Shown: one piece after another, positions 17,701 to 29,700 of the stretch
Position numbering within the stretch: the first letter of the stretch is position 1
Layout of the letters: each line of letters starts with the position of its first letter
Assembly (NCBI GenBank): GCA_017459805.1
Contig: JAFUCE010000012.1
Span: forward strand, 1 to 38,819
Direction of reading: 5' to 3'
Origin: Eggerthellaceae bacterium
GTDB taxonomy: Bacteria; Actinomycetota; Coriobacteriia; Coriobacteriales; Eggerthellaceae
Length of the DNA stretch: 38,819 nt
Notes under the pieces: model-generated
What the model was told of the DNA's origin: nothing
The model's input: only the letters and a program-made list of their open reading frames with translations
The model's database searches: none
Program-made: the position numbers and the translations under genes

Positions 17701-20700
17701 GCTCGCGCCATCCACGACCGTCTTGGACACCGCACCGCCATTGGAAGTGCTCTCGCGGGACAGTGTCAACACCAGAGCAGTGTTGTCATGCTCGGCATCG
17801 GCGCCGCCATCCCAAGTCTTGCTGCCAGCAATCGGAATGGTCGCCTGCAGCTTGTTGGTAACCGTGCCGCCATTGTAGATGGCGTCGTTCACAGTTTCGT
17901 CGAAGTCCGCTGTAGCAGTATTGTCCGTATTAGAGTACGTTGTTACATAGTCACCGCCGATTGCAGATTCACGCACACGGTAAATGTAGGTGTTGCCGTC
18001 TACATCCTTCGCAGGCAGGCCCGTAATAGTGAAGCTTTGCGTGTAGGGCTTGGTTGCAGTGGCTGCCACCCAATGCAGGTGACCAGTAACGCCGGTCCAA
18101 CCACTTTCGCCCGTTGCGTCGGTCGTGCGCTGCAGCGTGAGCTTGTCGGCAAGCTCGGTCACGTTGTCGTGCGTCTTTCCGCCATCCACCCACACCTTGG
18201 TGCCCGTGAACTCGGTACGCGCGTAGGTGTTGATAACCGTGTGCAGGTTGCCCAGTTTCACGTAGGCAGGAGCGCTGTAGTTGGGCAGCTGCTCCTCGGT
18301 AACCTCGTAGGTGATGAGCTCATCGGCCGCGTCGATCTTGGGCAACGCCCCGGTGGCCTTCTGCCAAGTCTCATCGGTCTGCTTGTCGTCGGCCTTCGTG
18401 AGCGTGAAGGTCTTGGTGTAGCTGGTGTCGGAGACCTTCGTGAAGCCCACCGTCTCGAGCGCCGGGGTGGCAACCGTTGTGGTAGCCGTTACCAGAAGAT
18501 CAACGCTGTCAGGACGTGCAGCAAGCACGGTGCCGTCAGCGTCCTTATCCACCCAAACCTTACGCAGGGTCAGGTTGACCGTGCCACCGTAGACGTTGGT
18601 GAAGGTGTTCTTTACGTTGTCGTCGCCCGTCCATGCGTAGGTAGCAGAAATGGTGCCATTCGCTTCACGCTTCAGCGTAACGGTGACAGTCTTTTCTGCG
18701 CCATCGTAGGCAAGGTCGTTAATAGTCTTGCCGCCGTTGACCTCTGTGACCTTATAAGTGAAGGTCTTGGTGTTGCCCGCGGCGGTCTTATCCGTCATGT
18801 CCGCACCGGTGAAGGTGATGGTCGGGAAGCTGATTGCTGCTTCCGAGCCGCTGGTGGGCTTGATGGTTACCCAATCTGGTGTCGGCGTCGGTGCGCTTGC
18901 CGCATTGTCGCCTGTAGCCTGCAGCAAGAAGGTGAACTCGTCTCCAGATTCAAATGCGCGACCAGTAATCTTCTTGGTCAATTTAGGTGTGAAAGTAACG
19001 CTGACCGGCGTATGGACGTTGGTCACGGTAATACCGCTGGTCTGGTCGCCAGAGCCGTCGACTGGCTGAGCAACGCCTTCGCCGCTCAGGTTGTAGCCGC
19101 GAACCGCATCTTCCACGATGCTGTAGGTGATGACCTTGCCGCCCTCACCATTCACGACACCGTACTTCGGGAATCCGCTAAGAAGAATACGTCCCAAAGT
19201 TCCCTGGGTGACATCGTTGTCGTTCGTGCTGACCGAGATCGTGCCGTTTTCGAAGGTGCCACCGGATACGCTGGCGCCTACAGGCAGCTCGGTAACTTGC
19301 GTCTTCTGGCCACCTTCGGGCTGCTGATACAGCTTGTAGGTGATAGTGTCAGGGCGCAGGTTGTCCACGTTGGAACCGTCGTTCCAGACTTTGTCCACCG
19401 TGAAGCTGACCTTGTCGGGTTCGTCAGTGTTGCTGATGTCGAAAGTGAGCGTGTCGCCCACGAACGTGCTCAGCAGAATCTGGCGAATAGCCGCATTGGC
19501 CGAAGCCGTGTAGTTGGCATCCAGCCCGGTCTCGGTGGCCGTGTAGTTGTACACCGCGCCATTAGCGTCGGCATAGGGCAGGTTCTCCCAAACGGCCGTC
19601 CAGGCCCAGACATCCTCGTTTACAAGGGTGTCAACGGACTTGGTCTTGGTTGCCGTAGCCTTCGTGAGTGTCTTTTCGGCATCAACATTCTCGATATCGA
19701 GTTCCACGCCATTCTGGTACAGCGTCACCTTAATGTCATCAGGGCGCTTGCCGTCGTTGTTGTCGTTGTCGAGCCACGCCTTCTTGACGTCGACCTTAAT
19801 CAGCTGCGTATTAGTAATGGTGCCGCCATTGTTGGCATGGTCGCCATCGCTATAGACAGGCGCCGCATAGCCGTTAACCTGCGTTTCCTTAACCGTGTAG
19901 ACACTGGGGTCGTCCACACCAGGCGTCTTGCCTTCGGCATACTGTGGCAGACCCGTCCAGGTGGCCGTGTAGGTGTTGTCGCTATTGTCGGTTACTGTAA
20001 GATTGGTAGCATGCGTGGCGGTAACGTCTGTGCCATCGGCAAACAGCTTCAGGCTGGACTTGTAGTCTTCAGCACTTGGGCGAACGCCGTTCTGGCCATT
20101 GTCCACCCACTTCTTCGTAACCACCAAATCCGGCGTGATACTGATGGTGTTGGTAAGCGTTTCGCCTGAAGCGGCCTTCTTTACCGTAGAAGCGACCGTC
20201 TCGTCGGGCGTTGGATCGGCGCCGGTGGCAGCAGCCGTGTAATTAGCAGGTATCGTTTCCTTCCAGTAATAGGTGTAGGCACGGGACTGCTTCTGTGTGG
20301 TCTCTACCTCCTTGAAGTACCTCGTGCCTGCAACAACCTCTATATCGGTAGCTTCCACATATTCTTCAGCGTCAAAATCATAGACAAGCCATCCCTCTTC
20401 AGACGGATTTTCTGTGCCCTCGGGGGTTATTTCTACAATTTCCGAGTCTATTACGACATCCACCAGTACATTCTTCGGTAGGTTGCCATATGCAAGCGTC
20501 CAGGTGTTCGCAGCGGTTTGGTCGTCTGCGGACATCAGATGCTTGATAGCGTTGCCGTCGGCGTCAGTCGAAACTTTTTCAAAGACGTCTTTGTTGTAAG
20601 CGTTCTTGTAAGTGCGCCAAAGCTCGACAGTCAGGGTGTTTGGACGCATGCCGTTGGCGTCGTTGTTGTCCGCCCACACCTTAGTAATGGTGGCCTCGGT

Positions 20701-23700
20701 GGACTCCTGCTCGTGCTTGTTGGTTACGGCGAAGCCATCCACCTGGTTGCCGGTTACCAGAGCCGTCTCGTAATCCTCGCTTACCGGATTCGGCGTTTCC
20801 TTAACGTAGTAGATGACGGTCTTCCCGCCCTTGGTGGCAGGCAGTCCAGCGAAGGTGCCATTCCATGTATTGGCGTCGGTAGGAGCCGTCTCGTGTACGC
20901 TTGCTTCAAGTGCAGCAACCGCAGCGTCGTAGTCGGCTTGCTCTTCGTCGCTTAAGCCTTCTACTCCGTCTGTGTCGTAGTCGGCCGAATTAATTGTGGG
21001 AGCCGTACCATCAAGAACAAGCTTTTCAACCTTAGTTATGCCATCGCCATAGGTAGCTTCGGCCTCGTCCTTGTATCCACCCGCACCGTTGTTCAGGGTT
21101 TCGTCCCAAACGCGTTCGTACAGAGTAAAGGTTGCGTTCGCAGGGCGCTTGCCGTCCACATTGTCGCCGTCGTCCCACACCTTAGTAACAGGCACTTCGG
21201 TGGTAGCGGGCACCAGGCTATTCTTTACGTCCACTACATCCACCGCGTCGGTGTCGTTCAGCTGGACAATGGTTGCATTGTCGCCTTCGGGCTTGTAAGC
21301 ATCGTCAGCCGTGCTGTTCACCGCGTAGGTGGTCGTGTAGCCCGCAACACTTTCCTCAACAACAATGTACTTAATCTTCGTGCCGTCAGCATTGTAGACA
21401 GGCAGGTTGTCCCACGTAATACCTGTTGTCCAAGCGTCATCGGAGTCGCCTTCTGCCTTCGCAATCTCCTTCTTGACAACTTCCACCTGAAGCGGCGTTC
21501 CGTTTGCTACCTTGTCAGCAAGTGCGTCGTCTATGGCCTTCTGCTTGGCCGCAACGAACTGCTCGGCTGCCGTGAGCTCGGTAATGCCCGTGTAGTCGCC
21601 CTGGCCAGGGTCAGCACCCTGGGCCGTATCGGCAGCTTCCTGTGCATCCGCTTCGGTGTCGTACTGGACGTCGTCATAGACCCACTTGCTCGAGTAATCT
21701 TCGACCGTGCCGGCCGTTGCTGCGGCAGCTTCCTCTTCTTCTTCGGTGAGCTCGATGCCGTCGATTACCTTGTACAGGTGCATGGTTACGCTTTCAGGCC
21801 GCAGGCCTTCCGCGTCACTCTCGTCGTCCCAAGTCTTAGTAACCTTCAGACTGTCGTAGCGTTGCTTCATGGTGTTCTTGAAGAACACGAACTTCATGCC
21901 TATTTGCTCCACATCGGCTGCATTGAAGCTGATGGTGTCGCCACTCTCAAAGTTACTCTGGTCATGGCTAACACTTGGCTGGTACAAATCGCTCAGTTTG
22001 TAAGGTCCTGCATTATGCTCGCCCAGCGTGTAGGTAATAGGCTTGCCATCCTCGTAAACAGGAAGGTTACCCTCATTGCCACCCCACTTGGACCAGGCGT
22101 ACACCTCGAACCAACTCTCCTTATTGTCATTAAGACCCACCTCAACATCCTGTATCTTTTCGCCGTTGGGATGCGAGTAGCTCTTGCCCGGCACCTTCTT
22201 GTACAGGTTGATCTTGGTCGCTTCGCGGGTGTTATTGACATTATTGCTGTCACCTGCCCATTGCTTCCATAGGCTGAGTGCGAAGGTTTCAGGCTCGTGC
22301 GTGTTCGTGAACCCGACCATAATCTGATCGGACGCGGTGTCGCAATCCTCGTAGCTGAACGTGACTTCGTTGCCGTCTTCGTTTACGAAGCCTTCGTCGA
22401 ACTTCTCATAGGTGGTCTCGTAGCCGCTCAGCTCTTCTTCAACCAGCTTGTAGGAGATGAGCTTGTCGCCATCGTAGGCGGGAAGCTCGGTATTGTCCGC
22501 AATACTCCATGCCTTTACCTGGAAGTTGTCCTCGGATGTGCCGTTCTTTCCAACAATTACCGTATCAACGAGTGTCCAGTCGGTCTCGCCAGCCACCTGC
22601 TTGTACAGGTGCAGCTTCGTTTCGGCGCGCTTGCCGTCCTGGTCTTCGTTGTCGTCCCAGGTCTTCATGGCCGTAAGGTTTATGGCCTTTTGCTTGTTGG
22701 CAACCTTGCCACCGTTGTAAATAGCGTCAAGTGCGTTCGGTACCGAATAGGTGACCTTGCGGAAGACATACAGGTCGTCCTCTTCGGTAGGCCAGCCACT
22801 AATCGGATCGTTCGAATCCTGGTATGCCACGTATTCACCGTTGGTGTTTCTGTAGTAGAACGTGGTTTCCGTGCCCGCGTTGTACAAGGCCTTGGCCTCA
22901 CGCACCTTAATTGCCAGATAGTACGTCTGCTCGGTGGCCTGCCCATCCAACGTGTACACCGGATCCTTGTAACCAGTAACAGCGGACTCTACCACACGGT
23001 AGGCATATTCTGTGCCCGTTGTAGTGTCGTACTTCGGCAGTCCAGTGATAGTAAAGCTTTGCGTGTAGGCATGACCGCTCTGTACGCCGTCGGCGTTCCA
23101 GTGGATGTGCGCGCCGGAAACAGGGGCCCAGCTACTGTCGACGTCCGGTGTGGTAGTACGCTGGACGGTGAGCTTGCTTGCCAGCTCGGTAGCGTTGTCG
23201 TGGACTTCGCCATCCTCCCACACCTTGGTACCGGTGAAGGTGGTGCGCTCGTAGACGTTCACCACTGTATAGAGATTACCCAACGTTACATAAGTCGGGG
23301 CCAAATAGTTCGGCAGTCGTTCTTCAGAGATAGTGTATGCAAGCTCTTTTCCTGCAACGTCGAACTGCGGCAGAGCCTCGGTGGCCTTATGCCAGGTGTT
23401 CGCTGCAGCAGACGCATCGCTTGTAGTAAGCGTGTAGTCCTTCGTGTAGAGCTTCTTGTTGTCCGTATCCTGGGTAAAGCCGGCGCTTACAAGGTCGGCT
23501 ACCGTATCGTCCGTTGTGGCCGTGGCGGTTACAGTAATCACCACGCTGCTCGGACGTACATCGAGCACGGTGCTATCTGCGTCGGTATCTACCCAAACCT
23601 TACGCAAGTTCAGCGTAACCGTATTCTTGTCATGCTTGTTGGTAAGCACAATCGCACCAGTCCAGTCGGTTGAACCCGTAGCTTGTGTCAACTCAGTTGC

Positions 23701-26700
23701 CGTGGGCTGCACGGTGATGGTGTAGCCAGAAGGCACCGTTTCTTCAACCGAATAGTTAATCTTGGTCGTGCCGTCCTTCTGGTAGATAGGCAGACCCGTG
23801 TAGGTAACCACCGTAGTGTTGGCGGTCGCGCCATCTACAGCCGTGCGCGTAATTACCGTGCCATCAACCGTAACCTTAGTGCTGTCCGCAAACAGCGTTA
23901 GGCTGCTGGCAAACGCGTCATTCGTCGGACGGATCTTGTCCCTGTTGTTGGCGTCGTCCCAGGTCTTAGTAACAGTCAGCGTGCCGCGTACAAGCGTATT
24001 GGTAAGCGTGGAGTTGTTGTTGACCCGAATGGTCTCTTCCCCATCGCCCACAACACTCACTGCACCCGTTGGGTTATCAGTTTCGTCAACTGCGCCTTCG
24101 TATACACCAGATGCCGTGTAGCCTTCTGGTACCACTTCTTGCCAGTAGTAGGAAATGGGGCGCGAAACGTAGGTGGTTACCCCTTCCGCTGTTACCGCAA
24201 CCAGCTTGTACTTCGGCAGGTTGTTGATGGTTTCCTTCCAGGTGTTGCCCGTTGTGTCGGTCGTGTCTTTGTCTTCCACGGAAAGCTTCAACACAGGTAC
24301 GTCGGTTGTTTCGTCTACCTGCTTGGCGCGTTCTGGGGTAATGGGGTTGCCATCTGCTCCGTCGTAAACGCGCATAAGCGTGAATTCCTGAACATCCGGG
24401 CGCGTATTGTATTTGTTGCTTTGGTCCGCCCATACCTTGGTGATAGTGGCAGTGGTGGTCTCGACCGTATTGGTGTAAACCGGCGTGAACTGGGTGCCTG
24501 TGGTGATGTCTTCTGGATGCTCTTCGTCGTAGTCGTAAGCAATTTGCACCTGAAGCGTTCCGGTGCGGTTCTCGCGCACCTTGACATGCACGGTATGTTC
24601 CTTGCTGTCGTAGGTGATGCCATCCTTAGAGAATCCGCCTGCGGCTTTTTCTTCTGCCGTAGCGTCGGCGTAGGCCTTGCCGTTTGCATTCTTAGCATCG
24701 GCCGGAACAACTTCCTTCATTACATAGAAGAAGTCGCCCTGCATGTGGCCGTCGGTTTCGTCGTAGACCAAATCGTTCACGTCGAACTTGATTGCACCGA
24801 AGCGTGCCAGACGTTCCAGGCCACCGTTCGGGTCGACGGTGTCCATGATATTCTTGGCGTGCGTGGTTGACTTGGCGTTCTTGGTGCCCGCGTCTTCAGT
24901 CGTGGACTCACGACCGGTGTCGGGCTCTGGCATGGGTACAGACGCCTTGGCGTCATTGCTGCCATCGATGCCGTTAAAGCTTCCATCCTCTTTATATTTA
25001 CCCTTGCCTGCCGGTTCCAGCGTGAACGCGAAATCGTCGCCATCCTGCCATGCACGGCCGAGGAGCTGCTTAACTGCTGCAATATTGGCTGTGTTGGTGG
25101 CTGTGACGGTGTTGGTGACCACAGGGTTGTCGCCCATGTTCAGGTAGTAACCACCCTTGTCAGAAAGTGTGGTTGTCTCTGCTTTTTCTTCGTACCAGAC
25201 TTCTGTTGACGGATTCTCTGTACCTTCCGCTGTGACGGCTGTATATTCTTCTGTTTCGCTGTCATACGTGTAATACGTCTTGTCAGGATTAACTGCTGTA
25301 TCCTCGGTCAATACGTATGTAAGCTCTGTACGCTCTGTCCTGTAGGTAGTCTGGTATGCGTCGGAGGTATTGTCCTCTTCCAGCTTGTAGATGGCGCGAT
25401 AGTCGACACCATTTTTTGTGACGTACATCGGGAGGTCTTTGTTGAAGTCTTCCTCGATATAATCCTTGCTCGCGGTGTTGCCTGGCTCTTCATCATACTT
25501 TGGTGTTCCGTCAGCATTTACGAAGTCTCCGCGCTTGACGTTGTATACCAGACCTACCGTCTCCCATGGATATGTTGCACTCAGGGTCTCAAGATTATCG
25601 TAGTTAACGCCAGCCATTTCGCTAACGGGAACGAGCATCCTCCTAAGATGCAGTGTTACGTCTTCAACGGCAGGACCGTCCTCCCATTCCTTAGTTACAA
25701 CTACACTGTCTGCTTTGACATTAGTATTTGTAATATGAAGGCCTTTTATAGAATCGGTATAGGAGGAAACATAATCTGTTTGCTGCTTGGTCTCTTCAAT
25801 ATAGTAGTCATAGATGTATCCATCCTTGTCTACTGCATTCAGATATGGATCAACGTAATTATTTCCATCTTTGGCCATGATGATATAGGTATATGGACCA
25901 TTACCATCGCCACCTTCCTGCTTTTCATAGGTATAGGTGGTACGATTTTCTGTTACAGCTTCGTACCAGCCATTATCAGATGGATCGCCTTCAGGATTAT
26001 CTACAGGTGTATAATTATCATCTTCTTTGGAGTAGTAAGTCTTACCAGCTACAACTGCTGAGTCTTCACTGAGCTTATACTCTCCTGTAGCCACAGTCTC
26101 GGTATTAGGCGTTCTCTTTACCCATACCACTACCAGGGGTCGTCCCGCGTTATCCTCTGAAATGGTTTCTTCTTTAGACCCTTCCTTATCAAGCTTTCTC
26201 TTAAGTTCAAGACCAAGCTTGTCCTCATTAGGAGTCTCTGCATTATCAACTACTGCGGTACTGTCTCCATTGAGATTTACAACACCGTTTACATGTTCAG
26301 CAGGTGTACCGCCAACCCAGGTCTTTGTGCCTTCCACCGGGGTTTCCATCAAAGCGTAGTTGGTGTAAACCGGCACAAATTCCCCTACTCCACGATCATC
26401 AAATCTAACCTCGGTATGGATTTCTTCGCCATTATCCTCGGCAAAAATGATGACAATATGTTCCTCTGTGGTGTACTTGATATTGTTCTCTCTGGCGTCC
26501 TTGGCAACCTTGTAGTTTACGTTATTGCCATTGATATCTTTTCCGCAAACTTCATTTGTTTCCTGAACATCTCTGTCCGGAACAACCTCTGTAATCTTAT
26601 AGACAAACTCACCTTCCATCTTACCTGTTGCAGGATTCAATGCCAGGTCTGTTCTATTGATTATAATAGGAGCAAAGTTTGCAGCATGCTCGTTAACGCT

Positions 26701-29700
26701 TACCGACTTGGAATTAATGTCGGCAATGGCCTCATCATTATTGTTTTTGAATTTAGGTAGCGTGTTAGTGACAGTTGTTTCATGCTTATCGTACTTATCT
26801 TTTTCAGTTGTATCAGTAATCGCATTGTATTCAGCCTCTGTAATAACCTGTTTAGTGTCCTTATGTACATAGTTAATAATCTTGCGTTCTGCGCCCTCAT
26901 TAACAGGAGCACTTTCTCCACCGATCTTACTCCTTACCGGAGTTGCCTCAAATGTGAATGACTCGTTGGTCCAATTCTTTCCTATGTACTGTTTAACCAC
27001 ACCAAAGCTTACCTCCTCGGTAATATTCTTCGGGAAGTTGGTTACATACATCTGCTTGACGCGGTCGTCAGGTGCCAAATATTCATCTTGATCTGTTGGA
27101 TCTGATTTTTCCTTAAACTGCGGTCCCGTGTGATATGCATCCGTCTTATACTTATCAGTATTGGTGATGAGTTCACCTGGTTCATAGGGAACCTCATTAT
27201 AGCGAATATCTGCAGTTCCACGCGGTGTAGTAGTTCTATCTCCGCTGCCCTCAATATCATACTTGCTTACTTCTTTTACCTGATAGTAGACCCACTTGTC
27301 ATTCAGGTCGAGATTGTCAGCTCCGGTGCTTCCGCCCTCAATACTGTAGCTCTTAATATTTGCATATGCAGGTAGATTCTCCCATGTAGCAGTGAGGTCA
27401 CTTCCTGTTGCATTCTTCGGAATCTCCTTGGTTCCTACAACGTTGGGGAACCAGTCAGTGCCATCTACATCATAGAAACTAGTTCCGTCGATGGACCACT
27501 GAAGCTTAAGCGTTACATCCTCTGTGGCAGTGCCTGCCCAAGCTTTGGTGACTGATAGGTCACGTTGCAGCTTGTTAACAAAGGTAACTACAGAGGCCTT
27601 CACACTTGTATTTTCTCCTGTTGCTGGATCCGGCACATAACGTGCTTGAGAACCATATCGATCCTCGAATATTTCCACATAGTGTTCCAGTTTGCCATTG
27701 CCGATGTCATAAACTGTTACACGGGCATACTCAGTGTCAGGATCTCTAGCAAGATCCTTAACATAGTTAGTATTAACATCGTCGAATTCATCAGTTTCTT
27801 CGATGGCATACATAAACTGACCGTATACTGTACCAACCGGAAGCAGATTACCATTCTTGTCATATACCCGAGTATCCGGCTTGTTTTCTTCAGGTTCCTT
27901 CTGTGTCTCAGCTGTCGTTATCTTATTTAGGTCAGCTAAAGTGATCTTGATTGCAGGATATGTAAAGTCAATAGGCTCATGAGTTCCAACCATTCCACTT
28001 GGCACCTTAACTCTCTTAACATGTTCACCTTCTTTATTGTGAACAGCGTTCCCCGCATCAAGTTTCTGGTTTCTATCAGCATGATCATACGTATCTTCTT
28101 CCGGGAAGTCTGTGGCATACGCATCTGTAAATGGTGCTCCTGCCATAGGAATCATCCTGAAGTCAAAGTTATCCCCTTCTTGCCACTCACGGCCCCTAAT
28201 ATATTTATTGACCTTTACGGTAAACTCAGTCTCTGCGTCGTAGGTATTGGTGTATACCGGTGTGAACTGGGTACCCTTGGTGATATCCGGCTTATAGTTA
28301 TTTGTTCCGGCACCGGTCTCGTCATAGGCCACCTGTGTGGACAGTTCTCTTGTACGGTCTTCGCGAACTCTTACGTGTACATAGTGCTCGTCGCAGTCGT
28401 AGGTGATACCGTTGTTGAACTTGACGGACTTAAGGGTCTCCCCTGTTGCAAGGGTTGGCATAGCCTTATTATCTATAGGCTTCGTCTCCGTGGTCTCATT
28501 GCTAGCACCCTTATTCTTAACTACGGTGTATTCAACAGGATAAAGCTGATTATCCCCTGTGGTCACGATTGTCGGCAGCTTCTCCTTCATGATATAGAAG
28601 AAGTCTCCCTGGAGGTGCTGTTTGCCGGTCTTGGCGTAGTCTAAATCTTCTGCGGTATAAGTTATGGCACCGAAACGAGCCAAACGTTCAAGATTACCGT
28701 TGGGATCAACAGTTGTTGTGTCTGTCTTTGCGTGGGTGTTGGACTTCTCCTGTGCCACAAAGTCCAGCTTGCTGGGTCCATCTGCAAGGGCATTATAAGC
28801 ATCCGCAGAAATGATGTCGTCCGGATCTTCTTTATTGACATACTTCGTTTCGTCGCCGGTAACCTGTTCATAGTTGCTCTTGGCGATCTCCGGAAGATTA
28901 ATGTACTCCGCTTCTGTCTTTGTAATGCTTGCATCGGTCTTACTTACGTATCCCGTGATGGTAGTTGTTGAATAAATCGCAGCATTTTCCGCCGGCATAG
29001 GCACCTTTGCCTTTCCGGCATCTGACGTATCAATGCTGGTGATATTGTCTTTATCATCATATACCGCCACACCGTAAGGCGTGAGTTCGAACTCAAAGTC
29101 ATCGGATGTAAGCCAGTTGCGTCCCTGGAGCTGCTTGACTGCAGCAATGTTGGCAGTATTCTTAGCCACAACAGTGTTCTTTACAACCAGTGCCCCTGTG
29201 TCATTACCCTTGCTGTCCTTGAAGCTCTTGTCATTGATGTAGTACTTGGGATCGTATTCCCTAGTGTAGGCATCTGACGTGTCATTCTCAATAAGCATAT
29301 AGACTGCACGGTATGTGATGCCGTTCTTCACGACATACTTCGGCAGATCCTTATTGAATCCTTCTTCATTTTCAATCAGCTTGGTGCTGGTTTTGCTTCC
29401 TGCTGAATCGTATTTGGGATCTCCGTTAGACTTCAGGAATTCTCCGCGCTTCACATCATAGACGTAGCCGACTCTCTGCCAGAAGTCGCCGGACAGCTCA
29501 TAGTTTTCTTTCTGATCAGCGGGAAGCGCATTGTATTCAGCCGGTGTCTTCACATCGTCATAATTCGTCTTATTTCTGTAATTCCCTGGTATCCACAGAG
29601 CTTCCTTTGCCTCAACAACACTCACACCGTTGTCGCCGTCCAGCTGCGCCTCATCTGTCAGCGGGAACAAGTGCTGCTCCAGGTGCAGGGTTACATCTTC

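Noticed and set aside
17788-20169. A 793-codon open frame on the + strand inside the giant gene, and similar ones at 15688-16848 and 22297-23673
   Set aside because: These are antisense to Cna-B codons rich in Thr, Val, Asp and Tyr, which rarely give stops in reverse. They have no ribosome-binding sites or recognisable domains and repeat where the stalk repeats.
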